This document shows, in pieces, positions 1 to 5,320 of a stretch of 9,883 nucleotides of DNA; within the stretch, counting starts at the first letter, position 1; every line of letters starts with the position of its first letter. This DNA is from an uncultured Steroidobacteraceae bacterium (GTDB lineage Bacteria; Pseudomonadota; Gammaproteobacteria; Steroidobacterales; Steroidobacteraceae), in contig CATPBM010000326.1 of the NCBI GenBank assembly GCA_955652625.1, positions 1-9,883 on the forward strand, written 5' to 3'. The notes under the pieces were generated by a model. The model did not search any database. It was not told the DNA's origin and worked only from the letters and a program-made list of their open reading frames with translations. The translations under genes were made by a program, and so were the position numbers.

Positions 1-96
1 AACACCGCGCGCGGTTTCCCGCAGCGGCGGCCCCGCCGTCGGCTGGGCGTTCGGCGCGGACAGGCCGTGGCCGACAGGTGGGGCGGCGGCGCTCAT
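1..96 (-). CDS. pqqE: Probable PqqE (PQQ synthesis radical SAM protein), N-terminal 32 codons only
   Basis: An ATG at 96-94 overlaps the TGA stop of pqqD (95-93) as ATGA, and the frame stays open to the window edge. PqqE normally follows pqqD in this operon. It is a radical SAM/SPASM enzyme that forms the carbon-carbon crosslink between the Glu and Tyr of PqqA. The visible 32 residues begin [11 protein letters not shown], are rich in Pro and Ala, and contain no cysteine. In typical PqqE the CxxxCxxC iron-sulfur motif falls at about residues 22-35. This copy would therefore need an unusually long N-terminal leader, or the true start lies further downstream outside the window. The call rests on gene order and overlap, not on domain sequence. 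Another gene at this position cannot be excluded. Confidence 0.6.
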   Translation of the reverse strand, partial: MSAAAPPVGHGLSAPNAQPTAGPPLRETARGV

Positions 97-371
97 TCGC
101 GCAACTCCACCCAGTGCTTCTCGACGGCGAGTGCTACGAATGCCCCGACGTCGCCGGCGAGTCCCGTGAGGGCGTAGGTGCGCTCCAGGTCGGCGACGAT
201 GTCGGCCACGGTGCGCACACCGTCGCAGCGGCTCATGATGGCCCCTGCGCTGCTGTTGAGCTTGACCATGCCTTCCGGGTACAGGAGCACATGCGCCTCC
301 TGTGCCGGCTCCCATTGCAGACGCATGCCGTGGGCGATCGCGGGCCGAGCCGTAGCCGGGACGTCAGTCAC
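93..371 (-). CDS. pqqD: PqqD, PqqA-binding peptide chaperone
   Basis: This 92-residue protein, the usual PqqD length, carries a RiPP recognition element. The family binds the PqqA precursor peptide and delivers it to the radical SAM enzyme PqqE. The strongest match is [20 protein letters not shown] (residues 17-36), followed by [15 protein letters not shown], both hallmarks of the family. The C-terminal part (VADIVADLE onward) fits the helical half of the domain. The start chosen is GTG at 371-369, which overlaps the pqqC stop (370-368) as GTGA. It gives the expected short leader ending a few residues before RLQWE. The same frame is open to 647, but that upstream part lies inside pqqC and is coding shadow. 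The gene is free-standing, not fused to pqqC or pqqE as in some organisms. Confidence 0.93.
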   Translation of the reverse strand: MTDVPATARPAIAHGMRLQWEPAQEAHVLLYPEGMVKLNSSAGAIMSRCDGVRTVADIVADLERTYALTGLAGDVGAFVALAVEKHWVELRE

Positions 372-1066
372 GCCGTCACTCCGTACGCCATGGCCATGGC
401 GTCGTTCATCTGCCAGAGCACGTCGAGCTTGAACTGCAGGACCTCGAGCGCGCGCTGCTGCGCGGCGTGCGAGCCAAACCGCTCGAGGGTGAGCGCGAGC
501 CCGAACTCGACGTCGCGACGCGCAAGGCTCACGCGGCTCTGGAAGTACCTGAGCCCAGCCGCGTCGATCCACGGGTAGTGCTGCGGCCAGGTGGCGAGTC
601 GCTGCCGGTGGATCTCCGGCGCGAACAGCTCGGTGAGCGAGGCGCACACCGCTTCCGGCCAGGGTGCGCGGCGCGCGAAATTCACGTAGGCGTCAACCGC
701 GAAGCGCACGCCGGGCAGCAGCTCATCGAGACTTTCCACCTGCGCACGCGCAAGACCCACGGCCTCGGAGAGCCGCAGCCATGCGTCGATGCCGCCCGGG
801 TCCTCGCCATGGCCGTCGTGGTCGAGGATGCGCTGCACCCAGTGGCGGCGCACGTCGCGGTCGTCGCAGTTGGCGAGGATGGCGGCATCCTTGATGGGAA
901 TGTTGATCTGGTAGTAGAAGCGGTTCGCCACCCAGCCCTGGATCTGTTCGCGCGTCGCCTTGCCGGTGTTGAGCATCACGTTGAAGGGATGATGGATGTG
1001 GTAGGCACGGCCGCGCTCGCGCAGGCGCTCCTCGAACTCCTCGCGCGTCCAGGCCGGCGCTGTCAC
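368..1066 (-). CDS. pqqC: PqqC, pyrroloquinoline-quinone synthase
   Basis: PqqC catalyses the last step of PQQ synthesis, a cofactor-free ring closure and eight-electron oxidation of AHQQ using O2. The 232-residue product is slightly shorter than many family members. It keeps the active-site set known from Klebsiella PqqC with a constant shift of one: H23 in YHIHHPFN, H83 in [10 protein letters not shown]146, H153, R156, Y174, R178 and K213. [18 protein letters not shown] (residues 50-67) is the typical helical-bundle signature. The start is GTG at 1066-1064, overlapping the pqqB stop (1065-1063) as GTGA. It places residue 22-23 (YH) exactly where the family has it. The frame is open upstream to 1213, but that stretch is inside pqqB. 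All catalytic residues being present suggests an active enzyme. Confidence 0.96.
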   Translation of the reverse strand: MTAPAWTREEFEERLRERGRAYHIHHPFNVMLNTGKATREQIQGWVANRFYYQINIPIKDAAILANCDDRDVRRHWVQRILDHDGHGEDPGGIDAWLRLSEAVGLARAQVESLDELLPGVRFAVDAYVNFARRAPWPEAVCASLTELFAPEIHRQRLATWPQHYPWIDAAGLRYFQSRVSLARRDVEFGLALTLERFGSHAAQQRALEVLQFKLDVLWQMNDAMAMAYGVTA

Positions 1067-1983
1067 AGGTCGATCTCCATGCCGTCCCAGGCGACCTCGA
1101 TGCCGCAACGCGTGAGCTCGGCGCGCTCGGGGGAATCCTCGTCGAGAATCGGGTTGGTGTTGTTCACGTGGATGAGAATTCTGCGCGTCGCGGGGGGCAG
1201 CTTGGCCAGCCACTGGAGCATACCCTCAGCGCCGCTTTGCGGCAGGTGGCCCATGTCGCGGCCGCGCTTACGCGAGAGGCCCTGGGCGATCATCTCGTCA
1301 TCGCTCCAGAACGTGCCGTCGACCAGCACGCAGGCTGCCTCCTGCATCGCCTGCCAGAGCGCCGGTTCCATCGACCCGAGCCCGGGTGCGTAGACGGCGC
1401 CCTGGCGCGTGTGGCGATCGCGGATCACGAGCGCCACATTGTCGCCCGGCAGCGGCGCGTCGCGGTGCGGCGAATATGGCGCGGGCTTGCTCGCCACAGC
1501 CAGAGCGCGCCATTCAACCCCTTCGACCTCGTCGACGCCAAACACGCGGCCATCCGGAGTCATGACGCGCCGCTCGATCCCGCAGAAGTATGACAGTACC
1601 CCGAAGATGGGATTGCCGCGCGTCAGGTCCGTGTGGGCGTTGTCGGTGCACCAGATCGCGAGCGGGCGGTGGGACTCGCGCAGCATGAAGAGCCCTGCGG
1701 TGTGGTCGATCTGCGCATCGACCAGCACGATGGCCACGATGGCGCTGTCGCGCGGCGCGCGCGCGGGCTGCAGGACGGGACTCGCCTTGAGCTGCGCGAG
1801 GATGTCCGGGGACGCGTTGACGAGTGCCCACTGGCTGGGGTCGTTTCCGCAGACGGCGATCGAGGATTGGGTGCGGGCGGATGCCCGCAGCGTGCCATTG
1901 CGCACGCCAGAACAGTTACGACAGTTGCAATTCCACTGGGGAAAACCACCACCGGCGGCGGAACCCAGCACGCGGATCTTCAC
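1063..1983 (-). CDS. pqqB: PqqB, metallo-beta-lactamase-fold hydroxylase of PQQ synthesis
   Basis: At 306 residues this is a normal-length PqqB. The family has a metallo-beta-lactamase fold and is reported to hydroxylate the tyrosine of the crosslinked Glu-Tyr intermediate after PqqE acts. The N-terminus [19 protein letters not shown] is diagnostic, followed by the zinc-type CxCxxC at residues 19-24. The HxHxDH metal motif of ordinary beta-lactamase-fold enzymes is replaced by the family version DAQIDH (residues 89-94). A late histidine sits in HVNNTNPIL (H272). The start is GTG at 1983-1981, with only a weak purine-rich site upstream. The next gene, pqqC, overlaps its stop. Translation may therefore depend on the leader between pqqA and pqqB, which contains a stem-loop. 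Confidence 0.96.
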   Translation of the reverse strand: MKIRVLGSAAGGGFPQWNCNCRNCSGVRNGTLRASARTQSSIAVCGNDPSQWALVNASPDILAQLKASPVLQPARAPRDSAIVAIVLVDAQIDHTAGLFMLRESHRPLAIWCTDNAHTDLTRGNPIFGVLSYFCGIERRVMTPDGRVFGVDEVEGVEWRALAVASKPAPYSPHRDAPLPGDNVALVIRDRHTRQGAVYAPGLGSMEPALWQAMQEAACVLVDGTFWSDDEMIAQGLSRKRGRDMGHLPQSGAEGMLQWLAKLPPATRRILIHVNNTNPILDEDSPERAELTRCGIEVAWDGMEIDL

Positions 1984-2028
1984 GGCTGCGCTCGGGGGCG
2001 GGCCGGTTCCCGCTCCGAACGGGCCTAC

Positions 2029-2049
2029 GGAGCCCGGCGGCCAGGCTCC
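2029..2049 (-). promoter_or_regulatory. Stem-loop between pqqA and pqqB
   Basis: In transcript sense, GGAGCC (2049-2044) pairs with GGCTCC (2034-2029), giving a perfect 6-bp GC-rich stem around a 9-base loop. It starts 17 bases after the pqqA stop. No T-run follows, so it is not a standard Rho-independent terminator. In studied pqq operons, pqqA is made in large excess over the enzymes, and RNA structure after pqqA is the usual explanation (partial termination or 3' end protection). This element sits in the right place for that role; the function here is inferred. Confidence 0.5.
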
Positions 2050-2065
2050 CAGCCCTTACTCTTCT

Positions 2066-2140
2066 CTAGCGGTTCGCGATGTACATCGTGATTTCCATGC
2101 CGAAGCGGAAATCAGTCGCTTGTGGTGTTTCCCAACGCAT
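2066..2140 (-). CDS. pqqA: PqqA, PQQ precursor peptide
   Basis: This very short gene encodes a 24-residue peptide that is the substrate for PQQ: its Glu16 and Tyr20 become the cofactor backbone. The peptide starts MRWETPQATDF and ends with the family signature EITMYIANR, with the required ExxxY spacing. Length and the FRFG(M)EITMY core match PqqA of proteobacteria. The start ATG is at 2140-2138 with an AGGA ribosome-binding site (2153-2150) nine bases upstream, and the stop is TAG. It is the first gene of the operon, 82 bases before pqqB, and is divergent from the sensor kinase gene at 2281. The peptide should be bound by PqqD, modified by PqqE and cut out by a protease that is not in this window. 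Confidence 0.96.
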   Translation of the reverse strand: MRWETPQATDFRFGMEITMYIANR

Positions 2141-2228
2141 AGTCTTTGTTCCTGGTCTGGTCAGTTAGACGGCATCTACCGCCACCAGTGTATCCTTCTC
2201 CTGAGCAGCCTGGGGACGAAAGCAGATC

Positions 2229-2260
2229 ATCATGAAAGTGGCCTCATGATTTTCTTGAGG
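2229..2260. promoter_or_regulatory. Overlapping inverted repeats between pqqA and the sensor kinase gene
   Basis: Two inverted repeats share bases in the 140-bp divergent region. The first is ATCATGA (2229-2235), an 8-base spacer, then TCATGAT (2244-2250), a perfect 7-bp dyad. The second is CCTCA (2242-2246) and TGAGG (2256-2260), extended inward by GA/TC (2248-2249 and 2253-2254). NarL/FixJ regulators bind dyads of this general size, and a regulator of that class is encoded next door. The dyads lie about 90-120 bases upstream of the pqqA start and 20-50 bases upstream of the kinase start. They could also form RNA hairpins in the kinase leader. I found no convincing -35/-10 pair on either strand here. 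Confidence 0.45.
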
Positions 2261-2280
2261 ACACGCGACTTAATCCCTCG

Positions 2281-3627
2281 ATGAAGCTGCGAACGCGCCT
2301 GAATCTGGTACTGACCGGCCTGACGGCGGTGTTCGTCGCGGTGCTGCTCGCGGACGAAATCCGCGACACGCGCTCCTCGGTGAGGGAGGAGATCGAGGCC
2401 GCCAACCGCGTGGCCGCGCATTTCCTGGGTCGCCTCGCGCTGAGGTATTCCGATTCGGGCGGCACGCGCGCGGTGCAGGAGCTGCTGCAGCAACTCGGCC
2501 ATGTGCGCGCCAACGAGATCACGCTGCGCGGACCCGCCGGCGAGCTGCTCTACCACTCTCCTCCGCCGCTCTACAAGGCCGGACGCGAGGCGCCGGCCTG
2601 GTTCGCCCATCTGCTGGCGCCGCAGCCCGAGCGGCAGGTGTTCGTACTCGCGGACGGCGTGCAACTGGTGATCGAAGCGCAGCCTTCGCGCGCCATCCTG
2701 GATGCCTGGGACGATCTCACGCGGCTGGTGGCCATCGCCGCGATCATGCTCATCCTGATCGGAGGACTGGCGTTCTGGCTCGTGGATCGGGCGCTCGCCC
2801 CGTTTCCGATCATCGCTGACGGCCTCGAGCGCCTGCAGCGCGGTGAACTCGCCTTCCGCCTTCCGCCGCTGCCCGGATCGGAGGCGCACGCGATCGGCGC
2901 GGCCTTCAACCGCATGGCGCAGGCGGTAGAGGGCAAGGTGCAAGCGGAACGCGAGGCGCGCGAGGCGCGCACGCGCCTGGAAGAGCGCCGCGAGCTCGCG
3001 CTGCTCATCGAGCAGGGCGTCGAGGAGGAGCGGCGCCTGATCGCGCACGAGCTGCACGACGAGTTCGGCCAGTCGGTCACCGCCATACGCAGTCTCGCCA
3101 CGGCCATCGCAACACAGTCCGCGGACCCGGGCTTAGCTTCGGCCGCGCGTCTGATCTCCGCCGAGGCGGCACGCCTGTACGACGCCATGCACGGCCTCAT
3201 CCCGCGCCTCGCGCCGCTCTCGCTCGATACGCTGGGACTTGCGGCAGCGCTGGAAAGTCTGGTGCGCGACTGGCAGCGTCGCTATCCCTCCCCGCTGTTA
3301 TCGCTGCGGCATGAGCTGCCGTCGGATCTGGGCGCCAGCGTGACGCTCGCGGCTTATCGGGTGGTGCAGGAAGGGCTCGTCAACGCCCTGCGCCACGCCC
3401 ACGCGCAACGCGTTACTATCGATGTCAGCTCCACCGCTCAGCGCATGATCGTTTCGGTAACGGACGACGGCGTCGGCCTTCCGGCGCAATGGTCGCGCCC
3501 CGGACACTTTGGCCTGCGCGGCCTCGCAGAACGGGTAGAGCATCTCGGAGGAAGCTTGCAGGTGCGCAACAGCGAGCCGCACGGCGTGAGCCTGACGGCG
3601 GAGATTCCCCTGGCGGTGGGCGCATGA
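2281..3627 (+). CDS. MoxY-like membrane sensor histidine kinase (LapD/MoxY N-terminal domain, HAMP, HisKA_3)
   Basis: This 448-residue sensor kinase spans the inner membrane. Transmembrane helix 1 is at about residues 7-24. A periplasmic LapD/MoxY-type domain (about 25-147) shows the family features DTRSSVREEIEAAN and GELLYHSPPPLY...PAWFAHLL. Transmembrane helix 2 is at about 149-168, followed by HAMP (about 170-222) and a charged coiled coil. The HisKA_3 dimerisation helix carries ELHDEFGQ with likely phospho-acceptor H259. The HATPase domain has its N-box at VVQEGLVNALRHA (N368), a DDGVG G-box (395-399) and FGLRGLAERV. Nothing essential appears missing. The ATG at 2281 is the only start that keeps helix 1; a GAGGA lies about 19 bases upstream, too far for a good ribosome site. 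Its stop overlaps the response regulator start (ATGA), so the two are coupled. Relatives such as MoxY of Paracoccus control methanol dehydrogenase, which fits its place beside pqq genes. The signal sensed is unknown. Confidence 0.9.
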   Translation: MKLRTRLNLVLTGLTAVFVAVLLADEIRDTRSSVREEIEAANRVAAHFLGRLALRYSDSGGTRAVQELLQQLGHVRANEITLRGPAGELLYHSPPPLYKAGREAPAWFAHLLAPQPERQVFVLADGVQLVIEAQPSRAILDAWDDLTRLVAIAAIMLILIGGLAFWLVDRALAPFPIIADGLERLQRGELAFRLPPLPGSEAHAIGAAFNRMAQAVEGKVQAEREAREARTRLEERRELALLIEQGVEEERRLIAHELHDEFGQSVTAIRSLATAIATQSADPGLASAARLISAEAARLYDAMHGLIPRLAPLSLDTLGLAAALESLVRDWQRRYPSPLLSLRHELPSDLGASVTLAAYRVVQEGLVNALRHAHAQRVTIDVSSTAQRMIVSVTDDGVGLPAQWSRPGHFGLRGLAERVEHLGGSLQVRNSEPHGVSLTAEIPLAVGA

Positions 3628-4259
3628 TCCGCGTGCTGCTGGTGGACGATCACGCGGTGGTACGCACCGGTTTTTGTCTGCTGCTGCAGGCGCATCCGGA
3701 CATCACGGTCGTGGGGGAGGCCGACTCCGGAGAGAACGCCTGCCAGCGTTACCTCGAGCTCAACCCGGATGTGGTGGTCATGGATCTGGCCATGCCCGGC
3801 ATGGGCGGACTGGAGGCGTTGCGACGCATCCGCGCACACCAGCCGCAGGCGCGGGTGCTCGCGCTCTCCGCGCACGATGACCCGCAGCACGCGCGGCGGG
3901 CACTGCGTGAGGGGGCACGCGGCTTTCTCTCCAAGCGCAGCGCACCCGAGGCGCTCCTCGAGGCTATCAGCGCCGTGGCCGCGGGCCGGCGCTATCTCGA
4001 TGCGAACCTTGCGCAGACGCTTGCGCTGGATGAGGTGGAGGGCGCCGGCAAGTCCGCAGTGGAGCGGCTGTCGGAACGCGAATTCGACGTGTTCGTGCGG
4101 CTCGCCGGCGGGGCCACCGTGCAACGCATCGCCGACGATCTGAAGCTGTCGGCGTCCACGGTCGGCACGCACCTCTACAACATCAAGCAGAAGCTCGGGG
4201 TGTCGAACCAGGCCGAGCTCACCCTCATCGCGATCCGGCACGGGCTGATCGAGGCGTAA
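3624..4259 (+). CDS. NarL/FixJ-family response regulator, partner of the MoxY-like kinase
   Basis: This 211-residue DNA-binding regulator has an N-terminal receiver domain (about 1-120) with acidic pocket D8/D9, phospho-acceptor D54 in VVMDLAMPGMGG, S82 and K104. A LuxR/FixJ-type helix-turn-helix occupies about 148-211, with LSEREFDVFVRLAGG and the recognition region SASTVGTHLYNIKQKL. The ATG at 3624 overlaps the kinase stop as ATGA, and the end of the kinase gene supplies a purine-rich site (GGCGGTGGG). The frame is open upstream to 3489, but that lies inside the kinase gene. Family members next to pqq or alcohol dehydrogenase genes (MoxX, and the AgmR/ErbR/PqqR group) activate PQQ-dependent alcohol oxidation. 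A role in controlling pqqA is inferred from position only. The closest named homologue cannot be settled from sequence reading. Confidence 0.92.
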   Translation: MIRVLLVDDHAVVRTGFCLLLQAHPDITVVGEADSGENACQRYLELNPDVVVMDLAMPGMGGLEALRRIRAHQPQARVLALSAHDDPQHARRALREGARGFLSKRSAPEALLEAISAVAAGRRYLDANLAQTLALDEVEGAGKSAVERLSEREFDVFVRLAGGATVQRIADDLKLSASTVGTHLYNIKQKLGVSNQAELTLIAIRHGLIEA

Positions 4260-4288
4260 CGCTCCTCTGGGCGCCACGAGGCTCCGGG

Positions 4289-4304
4289 CCGTGCGCATGC
4301 ACGG
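4289..4304. terminator. Hairpin between convergent genes, possible transcript end
   Basis: CCGTGC (4289-4294), a 4-base loop and GCACGG (4299-4304) form a perfect 6-bp stem in the 46-base gap between two convergent genes, the response regulator (ends 4259) and the SWIM-like gene (ends 4306). There is no T-run on either side, so it is at best an atypical, perhaps bidirectional, terminator or 3' end stabiliser. Confidence 0.3.
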
Positions 4305-4305
4305 G

Positions 4306-4560
4306 TCAACGCTCCAGCGCCCGGGTCACCGCCACGCGGCGCGTCAGGCGCTCGAGCGAGCGCCGCGCCGCGGCCTTGGCAATGTGCTTGCACCACAGCG
4401 GCTCGCGCTGGGTGGCCTGGCGGCGAAACTTGTCGCAATCGCAGGTCCACAGGATGCGGTCTTCCTGCGTGCGCAGCACCTGCACCGTGCGGCTCGGGAA
4501 GCTGTAGGTCCCGAGTACTTCGTTCTGCGCCTCGCGGCGCCGCCGGAAACGGATGGCCAT
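4306..4560 (-). CDS. Small SWIM zinc-finger-like protein
   Basis: This 84-residue, strongly basic protein contains C40-D-C42, then 14 residues, then C57-K-H59: the CxC...CxH pattern of SWIM zinc fingers. The surrounding sequence (ILWTCDCDKFRRQ and EPLWCKHIAKAAARR) also resembles that fold, which is linked to DNA or protein binding. No other domain is present; most SWIM fingers occur in larger proteins such as SNF2 helicases or transposases, so this is a stand-alone mini version. The start is ATG at 4560-4558; I see no clear ribosome-binding site before it. It is convergent with the response regulator and lies 113 bases downstream of the PH/SHOCT gene on the same strand. An unusual repeat cluster lies just upstream of its start. 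I do not recognise a specific function. The motif makes a chance frame unlikely, but not impossible in such GC-rich DNA. Confidence 0.62.
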   Translation of the reverse strand: MAIRFRRRREAQNEVLGTYSFPSRTVQVLRTQEDRILWTCDCDKFRRQATQREPLWCKHIAKAAARRSLERLTRRVAVTRALER

Positions 4561-4586
4561 GGCGGGGCAGCCTAACCCAGAGCGCC

Positions 4587-4619
4587 TGTGGATCGCTTGT
4601 GGATTACTTGTGTATAGAT
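4587..4619. repeat. Three tandem 11-bp DnaA-box-like repeats
   Basis: Three contiguous units, TGTGGATCGCT (4587-4597), TGTGGATTACT (4598-4608) and TGTGTATAGAT (4609-4619), repeat with an exact 11-base period, about one DNA turn. On the minus strand the 9-mers are CGATCCACA, TAATCCACA and CTATACACA. Compared with the relaxed DnaA box TTATNCACA they have two, one and one mismatches. They lie 27-59 bases upstream of the SWIM-like gene start, in the 113-base gap after the PH/SHOCT gene. They may be a DnaA-binding or other operator cluster. The TATACA inside the third unit on the minus strand could also act as a -10 box for the small gene. No AT-rich unwinding region or dnaA/dnaN neighbours are seen, so an origin is not supported. 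Confidence 0.5.
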
Positions 4620-4673
4620 GGCGTGCGGCGCGTCATTCCGACCTGCGACGGGTCCACGCGCGACAACGCGGCG

Positions 4674-5282
4674 CTATGACGACACGATCTTCGCCTTGAT
4701 CGCCTCGTACTCCGAGTCGCTTATCAGCTTCGCATCCAGCAGGCGCTTGGCCTCCTGCAGGCGCCGTACCGCATCGTCATCGCCCGACACGCCCGCAACC
4801 GCCGGCGCGGAGCTCACCTGGATTCCCCCCGAGCGCGCGCGCAGCTCCTCGAGCTCGCGTACCCGGCGCTTCTCGCGCCACGCCTGATCCTGAGTCTGGC
4901 AGATGCGATACACCGACTGCGCCTGCTCTTTGCGTAATCCGAGAAACTGGACCCGCTGCGAGCCCTGCGCGCCGAGCGAGGCGAGATCGGTGGCCTTGCC
5001 CGCGCGCACCGCGAGATCCGCGCTCAGGATGCCGACACTGAGCGTGACTTCTTCCAGATCCTGCCAGCGGATGGTGGCGACGTCGAAGCCGCCGAGGAGC
5101 CTGCGGGTCAGCACGATGAGCCGGCCGCTGGTCGCGGCGATCAGCAATCGCCGGTGCGTGAGTGCGAACACGCGCCGCTGGATGGCCCAGGCCTCGAGCG
5201 TCTCGCCGGCTATCAGCACCGAACGCAGCTCCGCGAGCGGCCTCGTCACACCGCTCTCGTCCTCAGCAATTACGTCGTTCAT
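4674..5282 (-). CDS. Bacterial PH-domain protein with C-terminal SHOCT domain
   Basis: This 202-residue soluble protein has no signal peptide or membrane segment. Residues about 15-118 look like a bacterial PH-like domain (LTHRRLLIAATSGRLIVLTRR, then FDVATIRWQDLEEVTLSVG). A charged linker at about 125-150 (QDQAWREKRRVRELEELRAR) may form a short coiled coil. Residues about 171-201 (AVRRLQEAKRLLDAKLISDSEYEAIKAKI) match the SHOCT motif, a short oligomerisation-type helix pair found at protein ends. The start is ATG at 5282-5280 with a good GAGGG site (5295-5291) eight bases upstream. It begins 23 bases after the stop of the DUF3014 gene, so the two are probably co-transcribed. PH/SHOCT proteins are thought to act as interaction modules, often at membranes. 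The exact job is unknown. Confidence 0.75.
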   Translation of the reverse strand: MNDVIAEDESGVTRPLAELRSVLIAGETLEAWAIQRRVFALTHRRLLIAATSGRLIVLTRRLLGGFDVATIRWQDLEEVTLSVGILSADLAVRAGKATDLASLGAQGSQRVQFLGLRKEQAQSVYRICQTQDQAWREKRRVRELEELRARSGGIQVSSAPAVAGVSGDDDAVRRLQEAKRLLDAKLISDSEYEAIKAKIVSS

Positions 5283-5320
5283 GTTCTTGACCCTCGGAGG
5301 CAGCGTTACTTGTTCTTGAC
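5282..5320. repeat. 10-bp direct repeat at the DUF3014 / PH-SHOCT gene junction
   Basis: TGTTCTTGAC occurs at 5282-5291 and again at 5311-5320, 29 bases apart. On the coding strand one copy encodes the last residues of the DUF3014 protein and the other lies between the ribosome-binding site and the start of the PH/SHOCT gene. It may be a remnant of a small duplication that created the spacing between the genes. Confidence 0.4.

Noticed and set aside
467..1393. Open frame of 308 codons on the plus strand
   Set aside because: Antisense to pqqC and pqqB, both of which carry intact family motifs; a GC-driven shadow.
2029..2049. Rho-independent terminator after pqqA
   Set aside because: The stem is present but no T-run follows in the transcript direction, so it is listed as a regulatory stem-loop.
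2230..3057. Open frame of 275 codons antisense to the sensor kinase
   Set aside because: Shadow of the kinase gene; the product has no recognisable domain and the sense frame has the complete kinase architecture.
3438..4298. Open frame of 286 codons antisense to the response regulator
   Set aside because: No domain in the product; the sense strand encodes a complete NarL-type regulator.
4587..4619. Replication origin suggested by the DnaA-like repeats
   Set aside because: Only three imperfect boxes, no AT-rich unwinding element and no dnaA, dnaN or partition genes nearby; kept as a repeat or regulatory cluster only.
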